Assembly (NCBI GenBank): GCA_034620365.1
Contig: JAQGEQ010000379.1
Span: forward strand, 186,001-250,000
DNA: 64,000 nucleotides
Source of the DNA: Pegea sp. RAD2-039
Lineage: Eukaryota; Chordata; Thaliacea; Salpida; Salpidae
Direction of reading: 5' to 3'
The notes under the pieces are model-generated. The model saw only the letters and a program-made list of their open reading frames with translations. It was not told the origin of the DNA and did no database searches. The stretch's first letter is position 1; the number at the start of each line of letters is the position of its first letter. Made by a program: the position numbers and the translations under genes. Below, piece after piece: positions 10,645 to 22,030 of the stretch.

Positions 10645-11937
10645 TCATTGATTAATAACTTCATCATCATCGTCAGAAATTACAATAACTTCACCTGTCA
10701 GCTTCTCCAACTTTTTTGTTTTTACTTCAAGACATTTACTTACACTTTCTTTCCCTCCACAAACAGATGACACAAAATTACGATAATTTGTGTTTGCATT
10801 TACATACTTGGTGACTTGCAACATTTGGTTTGGGTGAGCTACAATCTTTACATTTGAAATAATTTGTTCATCAACATTAAACACAACTATTTTCACTTCT
10901 TTTACACCTTCAGCGAAATCCCAAGAAAATAAATAGGAATTATGAGTAACATATACAAGTTGTAAATTTGTTGGAGGTTGTAGTGGTAAATCAACTTCTT
11001 CAACAGGTAAACTGTTATTACTGTGGTTTGCTTCCATTGAAACTTCATCAGTTGTAAGAAGGTTTGAGGAATATCCACTAGAACCAGTTGAATCAAAATT
11101 AGGCTGGCAAATACCTTCATCATCACGATTCTCAAAACTAACGTTTGAGCTTTGATTGCTTGTTGACTTATCACCGCGATAAGATACAACATCTTCGTTT
11201 TCTTCATCAGAATTTTCACCAAAAATTATTTTAACATTAAGTAACTTTTTTGGTAGTAGTCCTCTTGAAAAAGATCGTTTACCTGGTCTGTGATCAGATT
11301 CTTCATGACTTCTTAACTCAATCGTTGTTAAAAAAATTAATCTACATCTTTTACATCGAAAATCTTCAGTTCGATGCTTTAACATATGTTCAACATATAA
11401 TTGATCGTCATTAAATACAGACAAACAAAGAAAACAAATAAAATTTTTGTGTTTATTTTTAAAATGATTCATTAATTGGGTATGTGAAAATGTTTTAAAA
11501 TTGCAACATTTACATTTGTATGGCCTTTCACATACGTGGTGATTTCGTATCATATGATTTAGAAACTCGGAGTTTTCACTGAAGCAATTGAGGCATATTT
11601 CACAGTTAATATCCGAACTATGAGCTAAGGCAGTGTGACTTTCTAACTCGAATGGAGTTCTAAAGCATTTATAGCAACGTTCACAAAGTTCATCAGCTTT
11701 TGCAAGCCTGAAAACCTTATGACGCATATGCTTCATGAGCCTATGATTTCCATGTAAGTTCTTACCACATTCCAAACATTGGTATAACGTCAGATTTCTA
11801 TTTTTGATATTTTTCCTGGAGTCTTTATTTTCTCCATAAAAAAAGTCTTCAACTGTAAAAATCTTCTCCTTTTTCAATTTTGGATTATAATTGTAATAAG
11901 TTTCACCCTTTTGTTTACTAAAGCCACCCTGAGTCAT
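10645..11937 (-). CDS. C2H2 zinc-finger / FN3-like / SIM protein, copy 1
   Basis: A 430-residue single-exon protein, predicted nuclear. Six C2H2-type fingers occupy about residues 54-216; several have irregular His spacing, and linkers are not of the TGEKP kind. An acidic Ser/Asn-rich linker follows, then a fibronectin-III-like domain of ~85 residues (starting at the PPTNLQLVYV motif, with a SWDF core and NTNYRNFVSSV), and at the extreme C-terminus VIVIS followed by four Asp, a textbook SUMO-interacting motif. Compared with copy 2 (34339-35766) it lacks 45 codons in the linker without breaking the frame. The ATG at 11937 is preceded by a splice acceptor whose exon starts 21 nt upstream. An FN3 plus SIM tail recalls ATF7IP-type chromatin silencers; that link is inference. 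It may bind DNA or RNA. Confidence 0.85.
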   Translation of the reverse strand: MTQGGFSKQKGETYYNYNPKLKKEKIFTVEDFFYGENKDSRKNIKNRNLTLYQCLECGKNLHGNHRLMKHMRHKVFRLAKADELCERCYKCFRTPFELESHTALAHSSDINCEICLNCFSENSEFLNHMIRNHHVCERPYKCKCCNFKTFSHTQLMNHFKNKHKNFICFLCLSVFNDDQLYVEHMLKHRTEDFRCKRCRLIFLTTIELRSHEESDHRPGKRSFSRGLLPKKLLNVKIIFGENSDEENEDVVSYRGDKSTSNQSSNVSFENRDDEGICQPNFDSTGSSGYSSNLLTTDEVSMEANHSNNSLPVEEVDLPLQPPTNLQLVYVTHNSYLFSWDFAEGVKEVKIVVFNVDEQIISNVKIVAHPNQMLQVTKYVNANTNYRNFVSSVCGGKESVSKCLEVKTKKLEKLTGEVIVISDDDDEVINQ

Positions 11938-11958
11938 TATATTAAAGATAATCTGTCA

Positions 11959-11960
11959 CT
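11959..11960 (-). promoter_or_regulatory. splice acceptor in 5' leader of C2H2 copy 1
   Basis: On the minus strand a T-rich tract ends in TGTAG, 21 nt before the ATG; in this arm the tract reads ...TTTTCTGTAG. The same acceptor is kept at 34316-34317 in the other arm. It marks the 3' end of a 5' UTR intron or a trans-splice site. Confidence 0.55.
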
Positions 11961-13544
11961 ACAGAAAATAAAAAAAATATTTACTTGAAATTTTACCATA
12001 AAAAATATTGGTAGAAATAAAAATTGTTTATAAGATTATACTCAACTATTAAATGCACTCATATTTGACTTCATATATTTGATAAGTAAGATAAATAATA
12101 GTGTTTATTAAACATATTTAAAAATTACTTAAAAAAATAACAATAAAGTTTAACAATTATTTATCAACAAAGTATTTTTTTGGCCTGCTTTGGCGGAGAA
12201 AAACCATTCTGTAAGTGTGGGCAGATATAACGAAGATTCACTTGTTGCTTATAATTTTTCCTTCTCATGAATTTCTGTTTTTTGAACCTGGAACCTACTG
12301 TCTGATGGTAGGCAACTGACTGGACCACAGAAAAGCTAGTAGACAATCAGTTAAAAGATCAAATAATTGTTTCATTAGGAATCTGAATCATGATTTTGTT
12401 GTTTATAATCATATATGTTGTCATAGTCATAAGAAAACTATTTTATCAGATTTGATATACCATATTAAATGATTGATGGATAGTTTTTTATTTGCCAAGC
12501 CATTAATTTAAAATTAGGAAAGCTAAAATTAGGAAAGTCTTGAAATGTAATAACAGTTTTTATTTTATGACAAATTTTTACCAAGGCCTACATAAAACCA
12601 TATAAAATCATGAGTATCAGAATTTAAAATTTTATAATAAAAATAATATGATAAAAATTATCTTATTTTTTATTTATCAATTAACTATAATAAACTTGTT
12701 CTATTTTTATTATAATAAAAAATTAAAAAAACTTTTAAATCTGGGGGTAACAATAAACATAAATGATAATAATTTACTATAATTTAATACAATATATTTA
12801 GAAGGGTTTTTTCTAAAATGTTTTATACAAATGTATAATTATAGAATAAATTTAACTTATCATTTGAAAACCTAATGTATATAATAATGTAACTGGTTTT
12901 ATATAAATTTTTATTAGTTTTTATTAGTATATAAAAAATCTTTTTCTAGAAACAATTTTTTATCATATTTATACTGTCTATGTTCTTAAATACCTAGCTT
13001 TTAAAATCAAAAGATAATCTTTAAATGAAGGCAATGAAGTTATTGGACAATTTTAATTTTTTATAAATATTTTTCTATAACATTTTGAATAGAAAAAAAA
13101 TCAAAAAAAAAAGTAAAATAAATTCATTTAATTTCTTATCAATTTGAGATTAACAACACTGATAAAAGAATAAAATATATAAACATTACAAGAACAAGCA
13201 GTTAGTTATCTAACATTAAAAATATTTTTACTTTAAAAAAAAGCATTAAGATTTACACACTACTTATCATTTAATAGGTAAAAAAATCTAGAAAACCATA
13301 AAAACCTTTACAGACAATATGATTCTGACTTATAATAACTATAGGTTGGAGTACCAATGCTATCCAAAAAGTAACAGAAATAATCAAGCATTTGTATTAA
13401 AGTAATGTTGCAATTGAAAGACAACTTATATACTGTTTTTTTTCTGGTTTTAGGCACTTCTAATTGTTCTTTTTTTTGTTATAAATTATGAATATTTACT
13501 GTACTATAAAATCAAAAGTTTATACTCAATACAATTAAGTACGT
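11961..13544. other. shared arm sequence 5' of the C2H2 gene
   Basis: A/T-rich sequence found in both arms (right arm equivalent ~32800-34315). A 60-codon frame is open in both arms (12164-12346 here, 33930-34112 there) but starts with TTG, and it lies close to the C2H2 5' end, so it may be 5' leader or intron. No other coding seen. Confidence 0.45.
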
Positions 13545-13895
13545 GGCCAATGAAATTATAAGTATTAATGTCTCTGAGACTGATAAAGATGACAGTAAGT
13601 TTTTTAATCAAATGTGCTCTCAAAGCCTTGATTTTGTTGTCGTTCCAAAGGTATCAATGACTAGACTTGGAGCAAAAAGCTCAGATCATCAAAGACCGTT
13701 GAAAGTCTCTTTTAAGGAAAATTGGAACAAACGCAAGTTTCTTTCCAAGCTGTATAAGTTAAGGCTTGACAAAAAATTCGAGCGTATTAGAGTTGCAGAT
13801 GATATGTCTAAAGATGCTCGGTTAGAAAGAAAGCGTCTTTTAAAAGAAGCGTATAACCGAAATCAGAAGGAACAACCAACTGATTTCAAATGGTT
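13545..13895 (+). mobile_element. LINE ORF1 fragment at the inverted-repeat edge
   Basis: Translates to the C-terminal part of the same LINE ORF1 found in the tandem units (motifs NVSETDKDD, TRLGAKSSD, RPLKVSF, EAYNRNQKEQPTDFK). It covers only the stretch between the coiled coil and the endonuclease and shows no frame break. The left arm of the inverted duplication ends inside it (~13592), while the right arm ends at the equivalent base. The open frame 13543-13923 begins with GTG and runs into unrelated sequence, so it is a fragment, not a gene. Confidence 0.75.
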
Positions 13896-13923
13896 TCTAG
13901 AAAAAAGGTCTATTAGAAATTAA

Positions 13924-15601
13924 ATAAAACCTAAATTGAGTTTTTATATATAATATATTTTAAATAAGACCAGCAATCAGAAAATAAAATATTGAGACAG
14001 TTATTGACTAGTTACAAAATACGTTCAACTAACAGATAAAAATTTAATACTAGATAAGTTAACACTAGAAATTTAAATTGAAAACTCAGTCTAAAAAAGT
14101 TGTAGAAGCTCTATCACAAGATGAATTATAAGAAGGTCATTTGAATATAGATTTGTTCGAATACTCTTTCTTAAAATATTTGATAGACAATTTTTTTTGT
14201 AGTATTCCAAAGTTTATTAAATATAATGAAATATTCAATAGGGTTTGTCACAGACATCAAAGTTATAACAAATTTTTGAATATATTTTCCAAAACACGGA
14301 ATTGGTAAATAGATGTTATGAATCTACTGGATCAATTTATTTCAATTTTATGCAAATCATATATACAAATAGATATATTAATATTTTTATTTACTAATAA
14401 CAATAAACTTCTGTAAAATTTCTAACAATTATTTATAAAAAATTTCGAATAATAATTAATAATAAATTTGATGGTCAAAATTTTCACTTTAGAACAAAAT
14501 GAATTATTTATTTAATGTTAAAATTTGTTTCTAAAGACAATATTGTTTTTTTATTTATTTTGTTTCTTTTAGCAACAAATGATATTTTTATATTTTTGTT
14601 TGGTTGAGAATAAATACTTGATTAGATAAAAAGTTACATTTATTCATGTTACTATATCTAAAGAATATTATAATATTTATTTATATTAAAGATATTTTTT
14701 TATGTTTTATGTTACAATAAATATTATAAGATCTTTTATTTTTAAATCTTGTTTTAAGATTTATTGATTATATTTATCACAATTTTTTTTTAACATGTGG
14801 TTTATCTTTAATGAGTTCTATATATTATGAAAAATAAAGATGACAGCATATATTTACATTTATATAATTTTAATATCTACAGCTTTCTATAAAAATAATA
14901 TATAATTTTATTATAATAATTCAAATGTAAAATTAACTAGAGTTTGTCATATATTATTATTTATGTAATAAAAATAAATTTTGATTATTTTCATATCTAA
15001 ATGATCTTTATGAATTTTTTAAACATTGAATCATAATATTGATGATAATTATATAATCCTATTTAATTATATACCACCAAAAGCTAAACTATAAGCTCTA
15101 TTCTAGCTTTTTATTGCAAATTTTTATAAGATAACTTGTAGATGTCTTGTCAAAAGGCTAAAAGATATACAAATAAGTTTTTATTATAACTTATAAATAA
15201 TCATTTAACCAATCAATTAAAATTTAATTATAGCTTAAGAATTAACTCTTTTACTTTCTAAATTTAACTAAACTAAAATCTAATTAACTTAATTCATAGT
15301 TAATAGACTATTTATTTTAGTATTTTTTGTTTAAGATTAAGTTTTACATTTAAATTTTTGTAAGCTTATTTAGTGATTGATTTATTAGTTAATCATAATT
15401 GATCAACTTTCAATTTTTTATGTTATTGTTTAATTTGATATTTTTAAATGGGAAATCTTTTAGACTCAAACATTTTTAACTTTACCAACATCAGTCACTG
15501 ACTTTTTCAATAATTTGATATATCTAAAAGTCTCAATACTTATGAGTTTAGCTTTAAAGTTAAATTATAAGAATTACAAAAATAGATTAACTTGAACATA
15601 A
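13924..15601. other. AT-rich gap, nothing recognised
   Basis: Almost entirely A/T runs with long poly-T and poly-A words. No frame over 60 codons, no RNA gene and no repeat that I can match elsewhere in the window. Confidence 0.55.
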
Positions 15602-16093
15602 ATGTTTTTTAGAAAGCTGATAATGAACAGTGTATTGTTGTATCAACCATTTAAGAGCCCAAGAAATTTGTTAAAATGTATTTCAGAGTTTTACTTTCGA
15701 GTTCTAAGATGTCCTCAAGCTTGTGAAACTTTATTTGATCTTCATAATTGTCATTGGATTGCCTCAAAAAACTCAAAAATTATTTTGCAGTTAAATAACT
15801 ATCAGGAAGTCAAAGATTTCCTCGGAAGATTGAAAGCAGACTCTAAAGAGATCTTATTTTACTCTGTTGATTGTATATTTGAGGTAGACTTTGAAGAAAT
15901 AGGACTCGAAATTTCAGGAAGAAGCAGCTGCAAAACAAATGAATTTATTGACTTTATAACTTTTAAATTGGTGAATGGCGAATATAAAATCACTTATTTG
16001 ACTACAACTATTTATGAACCAAGTTCTGGTAATCGTCAAGCTTTTTCATTTCAGCATTTTGTTTGTAAAATTTATGAAATATTTAAAAGTTAA
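15602..16093 (+). CDS. orphan 163-residue protein, possibly NTF2-like
   Basis: A single-exon frame with ordinary protein composition, in sharp contrast to the surrounding A/T-only DNA, and with a poly(A) signal (AATAAA, 16159-16164) 66 bases after the stop. Another Met is available at codon 8 (15623). There is no signal peptide or membrane segment. The pattern of alternating strands, with a central motif LNNYQEVKDFLGRL and a later FKLVNGEYKITYLTTT, recalls the curved-sheet NTF2/SnoaL-like fold, which often reads 'hydrophobic helix, then VDG-type strand'. This is weak and no catalytic residues can be named. It stands alone, outside the repeat units, and occurs once in the window. Confidence 0.55.
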   Translation: MFFRKLIMNSVLLYQPFKSPRNLLKCISEFYFRVLRCPQACETLFDLHNCHWIASKNSKIILQLNNYQEVKDFLGRLKADSKEILFYSVDCIFEVDFEEIGLEISGRSSCKTNEFIDFITFKLVNGEYKITYLTTTIYEPSSGNRQAFSFQHFVCKIYEIFKS

Positions 16094-16556
16094 TATTAGT
16101 ATTAGAAAATAGTACATTCAGCGATTGTATATATGTCTTACGCGGTTGTTTTCTTTTTAATAAAACACTAGAAACTCTGTTTTCAAATTTATTGTGTCTT
16201 CTGTCTTAGAGTATCTTAAAAGATCGTTTTATGCTTTGCTTACTCTTACAGCAATTTTAACCACTAAGCGTAAGGTTTACTGACAGTTATTGCTCTTTAC
16301 TTGATGATGTAGGTTGAAAGATCTTTACAAGTTAAAATAAAACTGGATCCAACTGATATTTTATGATAAAAAACGTTTAATGTTATTTAAACAAGCTCAA
16401 CATTTGGTGTTATATTGAAATTTAAAACTCACTTATTTCATAGTTGAACTAAAAATTGTTAATTAGACCTAAATAGACGAAGTAAAAGCGTTTTGGTTAA
16501 ATTTATTTTATCAAAGCCCATATACTTATAAATTTAGATTTAAAAAAATTTCATGC
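16094..16556. other. 3' flank of the orphan gene
   Basis: Contains AATAAA at 16159-16164, then A/T-rich sequence up to the sharp left edge of the first tandem unit at ~16557. Confidence 0.5.
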
Positions 16557-17443
16557 AGTTTATCTAGAAATCTATCTTTCACAAGTTTTTGATTTATATT
16601 TTATTCTAAATTCTTAATATTAGAAAAATTTCTTAAAATGTTGATATTTTTATTGATACAAAAAATAATTTATAAGCTTGCTAGGTGATGTAAAAGCTGT
16701 CTGTTTAGGTGATTTAATTTTCAACTACCAATTTGACCTAAAATTTCATCTAACATTGAATTTTTGCTTTCTGTTGTAAAACAAACTCATTCAGCAAAGT
16801 AAAAAATCAAAGTTGTGTTTTCATTTTATTTTAATCAATTTTTTAAATAAATAAAAACACTTTATGTTTTTAGCTTTTGCTGATAAGTTTTTATAAAGTT
16901 ATCCAAGTTATCAGTATGCTGTAATAAATTTTCTTTCAGATTTTGTGTTCCAGAATTCGAATTTATCTTCTCGTAGATAATTCAATATTTGCCCATTTAT
17001 TAAAAAACCTTTTAAGTATTTTATAAGAACGAAATTGAAGTGATAGAAAAAAAAATTCTAAATAAAACTAATCAAATTTTTCAGATAGAATTACGTAGAA
17101 CACAATTATTGAATAAATTGTACATCTATGATTTTATTTAATATAATTAGTTTAGTTTTCTTGCTAAAGAATTAAAGTCTCAATATTCATTTGTATTGAA
17201 GTTAGTGATAACTAGTTTTGAACAAGTTTCAAGTAGTTTATGAATGGACAGAAGTCGAATTATCTATATGTAAATGGTTTTCATTTGTATATAAGAGTGT
17301 TATTAATCTTTTTACATAGATTAAAATCTAATTTCTATTCAGAAAACTACAAAAGTATTTACAGTGAAAGTTTATATCTAACTATAATGTTGTTTATGAT
17401 TGAAAATTATATTGAGTTTAAATAAAATTCATTCCAAAACATC

Positions 17444-17516
17444 GCCCGGCTAGCTCAGTCGGTAGAGCGTTGGACTCTTAATCCAACGGTCGTGGGTTCG
17501 AGCCCCACGTTGGGCG
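17444..17516 (+). tRNA. tRNA-Lys (CTT), unit 1
   Basis: 73-nt cloverleaf with acceptor GCCCGGC paired to GTTGGGC (two G-U pairs), discriminator G, anticodon CTT in loop CTCTTAA, and B box GGTTCGAGCCC. TTTTT follows two bases later. It is one of five copies in the window. Confidence 0.96.
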
Positions 17517-18639
17517 TGTTTTTGTCCGATTTTTGTAATACATTTTTTGAATAGGATTGAGAAACGTTTAGGTAAGAAATCATATTTAGTAAGAGGTTAT
17601 TTTTGTTAGAGATCATTTTTATTCGGTTTTCTTTTTCTTAACACATTTTCATGGAAAATTATCATTTTTTGGATGAAATATTTATTATGAAATGCAAGTA
17701 TTATGAAAAGGTAACTTGCATAAATAATTTGTTAATTAAACGGTTCAGATCAAATTTGGCTCTAAATTTGTAAAAAAACCTTTTTAAAGGTAGTTAAGTA
17801 AAATCACAATTTGTAAAAGACGTTTATTTTAAAGTTTATTGAAAATTTTTTTTAAAGATGTTTTATTGCTTTAGATATAAGGTTTGCATTACATTTGAAA
17901 AGCTTTTTTTACTCCTTGATTATCTACTAAGGTAGAAAAATGTTTGAGAAATAAAATGGTAAATGTGAGTTTAATTTATCAATGAATTGAATTAAATCAA
18001 TCTACAAGCTAACCATCTAATTAACAAAAATATAAACACATATTCAAACGGAGAAACTGTTAAGTAAACCTTTGTTATATTTGTAGAAACATTTATTGTA
18101 GAATATATTCTGACACAAATTTAAAGATGTGGTGATCATAGTTTAGCAGTAAAAACAGGAACTAGATACAAGTAAAATACTTTGTGAGAATTGTGAATAA
18201 AGTCAATTTTAATGATTTAACGAAGTTTGGCGAAAATAATTTACTTATCCAAAAAATTGTATTAATTCTCCTAATGGTAAAACGGAACTTTTTCAAACTA
18301 CACGATAGAAATTATCAATTCAATTAAAGTATTATAAATTAAAAAAATAATTAACATACACTTAAAAAAATTAGTTTGAATTAACATTAATTAATTTTAA
18401 TAAACTTATTAATAACAAAAAAATACTTACATAACAAGCAAGAGGTTCTAGATTCAAGTCCAAGTGGACAGATATTGGCGACAGCTAAAAGCCCAGATAG
18501 AAAGGCCCTGTGATTGTGGCTAATGACACTTCTAGGAAAAGCAAATACCAAATTTAAAGCTGGAGAGCGAATTGTGTTTTATTAGAAAAATTTGCTCTGA
18601 TTAACGTACCAGGTGATATGGACTTGTTAATATGTAATG
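17517..18639. other. unit 1 spacer with SINE-like patch
   Basis: A/T-rich spacer repeated in units 2 and 3. Around 18430-18560 a GC-richer patch contains GGTTCTAGATTCAAGTCC, which resembles a Pol III B box, followed by AGGCCC and GATTGTGGC words. It is probably a fragment of a tRNA-derived repeat. Equivalents lie near 24255-24380 and 30075-30200. Confidence 0.4.
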
Positions 18640-21600
18640 TGTCTCGTTTGAGTTGTTATAGCTTGAGGGAAGGAAAAGAAAGCATCGAATTTAAGGTTAA
18701 CTAAATTGTTGATAATTTAAAAAATAATAATTAAGTCGTGTTTTATCAGTCAAACTATCAAATTATTTATATTTAAGAAATTAAGACGATGCTTATAACA
18801 TTGTTTTTATAATAAGTTACCAATCTCATAAATGTGACCTGAACAAACTCAATATTGTTGGTATCACTAACTTGATATGGCATCTATACACTGATATTGT
18901 ATTCAAGAATTGGACGTACGTACAATTTGAAAAGATGGATAATTGATCCTTAGAATTAAAGGTCTTTATAATCTGTTAGACAAGGTTGATTGATTTTGCA
19001 AAGATTTTGGAAAACATATTTGTGCCATTTAAAATCAGATGATTAAGTAGAGTCAAGGTTTAGGGCCAATTATATTCGTTGAATAAAAACTCCGTTGGAG
19101 GAATATTAGTTTAAGGAATTTCCAGCTAGATTATGGAGGAATATTTTAAGTATCATACCTTGTGGGCTGGATTCTGAGCTGCCAATTCATAGACCAATTT
19201 TCTACATTGTGTAGTGCAGTTTGAAGTTTTGAAGGATTAAAGAAAATAGCTTGATGTCATCTGCATACACCAACACACTTACAGCATCTAATCTTATTAT
19301 TTATAGTTTGAAATTCAGCTTGAAAAAACTATTTGAATAGTTTCTTAACAGTTGAGTAAAAACATTGATTTTCTAAACCATTTTACTACAACGTGACAAA
19401 TTAAAAATGTATTGATTCTTCTAGGCATTTGCTTTTAGATTTGGGTATTTTTTTTAGATAGACAACTCATGTAGCTCATATAACTCATATAACTCGGGAC
19501 ACACAACAATCTTCAGTGCCTTCAATAAGGCCTTAACAGTAACCTCATCATTAGTTTTAGAGGGTGGTAGATAGGTACATATAAAACAAGAAAATTTGGA
19601 CTTTGAGTAATGAAAATCAAAAGCGATAATCTCAAACTCTGGAAAATTAATGGGCTCGATCTGAATTCTAGAGATCTTGGGTGCAAGCGATATTTTGTAA
19701 ATTACGCAAACACCGCGGCCTCTAACATACAGTCTATCACAACTCAAAACACAAAAGATTATCGTCAACCAGAAAAGAATCAGGATAAAACGGTTTCAGC
19801 CAAGTTTCAGTAATAAAAACAAATGTGAAATCTTGAGAATGCAAAAGAGCTTTCAATTAAAAAATATTGTTAATAATCGACCGTGCGTTGAAGAACATAC
19901 CTAATGTGATAGAAGAATTGTCTATTTGACGCTTGTGAGATTTGATGATGGGCTCCCGTAAATTTGATATCTTGGATATTAACAATTGTGTCCGGAGAGA
20001 CTTTGAAAAAACAAGATGTGGGTCCAGTGGTTATTTCCCAATTCCGTTTTTTAAAAAAATCTTGACAATTCTCAAGGCCAATGGTGGACCTCGAACTTTA
20101 TATTTGAAATCAATTGGTTGTTCCTTCTGATTTCGGTTATACGCTTCTTTTACATGACGCTTATTTTCTAAGCGATCATCTTCATACATATCATGTGCTA
20201 CTCTTATGCGCTCGAATTTTTTTCAAGTTTTTGATTATACAGCTTTGCAAGAAACTCGCGTTTGTTCCATTTTTCCTGAAAGGGCACTTTCAACGGTCTT
20301 TGTTGATCTGAGCTTTTTGCTCCAAGTGTAGTCATTGATACATTTGGAACGTCCACAAAATCAAGGCTTTGAGAGCACATTTGATTAAAAAATTCACTTT
20401 CATCATCTTTATCAGTCTCAGAGACATCAAAGATGATGAAATTGTTTTCTTTGTCCTCACGGTCTACAGTGATTTTTTTGCGTGTCGGTGACCTTCTTGG
20501 CAAGAAGCTGCACCATGATAGCATTTTTGTCAGAACCGGGATCACCGACCACTGAGGCCCATGTGACTTGTTTATTTTTGTAGAGGCATTCAGTTCGTCC
20601 ATTGATTTGGACAAACTAGATACCTTCTCGTCAATCTTGGCAACATCTTTGGTAATTTCCGATTTAAGTTTTTCTAATTGAGCAGATACCGATTTGCTAA
20701 GGTCTGATAATAGGTTTTGATTAGCATTGGATGAGGGAGCTGTTGTGTCCATGGTGCTACATTTAATGCAAAACCATTTAAATCCCATTTTCTTCGTCTA
20801 GTTGTTATCAAATATATCGTACATTTTTTTGCTCACATCACTACAGGTGAGATGAAAACAGGAGAGACATTTGAAGCATTCAATTACCGGATCTTCACCA
20901 GAACAAATTTTATTGCAGGATTGGCAATTGCAATCTTGCTTTGATGAAGTCGGTTTTTCGGGATTTTTCTTTACAGTAAACCGTAAGGTCTTGCCACTTT
21001 TATGTGAATCCATCATAGTTTGCATAAAAGATTTTTACTGTCACCAATCACAGTATATCTATACTATATAAATCACTTCCTATGAATAACTGTATCACAC
21101 TTAATAACGTAACAGCACTTATTCAATTAGAATATAACCTATAACCTGAAACTTATTCAAATAGAATAATAATTAATAATTCAAATGAATATGTTCCATC
21201 CAATCTTATCACTGAAGAGAGAGTCGATAATAATGAAACGGAGAGTTTACTTAAAGAAAATGTTTATGTAATGTTTTAAAATGATATTGATTCAGATTTA
21301 GAATCGATTATTTTAGAGAATACTTCTAATATAAACAGTTTAAATGATATCGTACCTTTCAACGAATCTTAGCATATTTTTGAAGAGTCATTTGATTGAA
21401 TCGTTATGAATGGATCTTTCTTTTACTATCAGCGAATCAATCAATTAAATTTGTTCATTATTCTCTTGTAAAATCTTCAATCTCCAATACCTGTCCATTT
21501 GATTTGCTTTTAAACTGTAATCTTTTTTATCCAATTGAAATAACATCTTTTATTATCAAACATAGTAATGTAAAAATGAAAATAAATTTCTAAATAATTG

Positions 21601-21640
21601 GTTTTGACTGTCGACTCAAGTTTTCAATAAACGTTTTTTA
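18640..21640 (-). mobile_element. decayed CR1/Jockey-type LINE, unit 1
   Basis: Minus strand, 5' to 3'. A 5' region is followed by ORF1 with a PHD-type C4HC3 finger (frame 20798-21025, KECFKC-SCFHLTC type), broken by a TAG, then a coiled coil and the conserved ORF1 tail (20204-20788). Next come endonuclease remnants (19454-19768, including RGRGVCVIYK and the LPPSKTNDEVTVKAL stretch). After an internal deletion, the RT palm has an intact VYADD motif at 19256-19267, and a weak match to the RT C-terminus follows to ~18840. Many stops and frameshifts make it inactive. The 5' and 3' limits are approximate. Confidence 0.8.
20204..21025 (-). pseudogene. LINE ORF1 (PHD finger + coiled coil), unit 1
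   Basis: Two adjoining frames of one ancestral ORF1 protein. Residues 1-75 hold a PHD-like zinc finger (Cys pairs, then C-F-K-C, then F-H-L-T-C). An in-frame TAG follows where units 2 and 3 have a Gln codon. The second frame begins inside the last zinc-ligand pair (WFCIKC) and continues with a heptad-rich segment (LSKSVSAQLEKLKSE...) and the LGAKSSDQQRPLKV motif typical of LINE ORF1 tails. The product would bind LINE RNA in an RNP; this copy is broken. Confidence 0.75.
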
Positions 21641-21659
21641 GAAAATATCATTTTTTAAA

Positions 21660-22030
21660 TGGTTTTTACCATAGCCGAGAGCAGCCATGTCTAGGGCCAA
21701 GGTAAAAATTATAGATATCCAGCTGTTGACCATCTAGCAAAATTCCACTTTGTTGGCTAGCAAGGTGGAACAGACGAACTGATGCAGCTATATCAATCTA
21801 GCGTCTAAGGAGCTGTCAGAATGACACTGAGCACAGCAACAAATTGCCTACGTGGCTCTAATTCCAGTTTCAAATTTAGAGTTTTTCATCTCCTAGAATT
21901 CCCGTTAACTATACTTACTGTAAACTGTTATCAGCACAAATGTTTCCTTTTCGTAAATACGTATCCAACTGGGCTCGATTCCAGGACCTCGTGCTTAGTA
22001 GGCGACTAGTTTAACCGCTAACCCACAGAT
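21660..22030 (-). repeat. tRNA-derived SINE, unit 1
   Basis: On the minus strand, a tRNA-like head (A box near GGTTAGCGGTTAAAC and B box GGTCCTGGAATCGAGCC, 21965-22030) is followed by a ~300-base body. Near-identical copies sit at 27490-27860 (-) and 39080-39455 (+), all within copies of the same unit. Older relatives are at 9309-9600 and perhaps 55975-56112. The frame 21821-22009 lies within it and is not a gene. Confidence 0.65.

Larger units (their letters stand above)
7265..13592 (+). repeat. left arm of large inverted duplication
   Basis: This segment is the reverse complement of 32752-37873, with scattered substitutions and a few indels. Anchors: 7320-7440 with 37740-37830; 7860-7930 with 37200-37265; the C2H2 gene 10645-11937 with 34339-35766; 13200-13590 with 32752-33140. 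The left arm carries ~1.9 kb (about 7930-9835) that the right arm lacks. The right arm carries ~470 bases (36301-36770) that the left arm lacks. The inner end lies inside a LINE fragment. Confidence 0.9.

Noticed and set aside
12164-12346. 60-codon frame shared by both arms (also 33930-34112)
   Set aside because: It starts with TTG, has no domain, and differs between arms at residue-changing sites; likely leader or spacer of the C2H2 gene.
17240-17425. 61-codon frame just upstream of tRNA-Lys, also open at 23060-23245
   Set aside because: It is broken by a stop in unit 3 and partly deleted in the inverted copy. In the diverged copy at 43806 the changes mostly alter residues, so it looks like passenger sequence of the duplication.
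19610-19813. plus-strand frames opposite the LINE (also 25441, 20871, 26706, 31771)
   Set aside because: They are antisense shadows of the LINE ORF1 and endonuclease frames; the minus-strand readings carry the recognisable domains.
18840-21640. idea that the LINE copies lack reverse transcriptase altogether
   Set aside because: Reading the minus strand downstream of the endonuclease shows a YADD palm motif (19256-19267, 25087-25098) and RT C-terminal remnants, so the RT is present though decayed in units 1-3.
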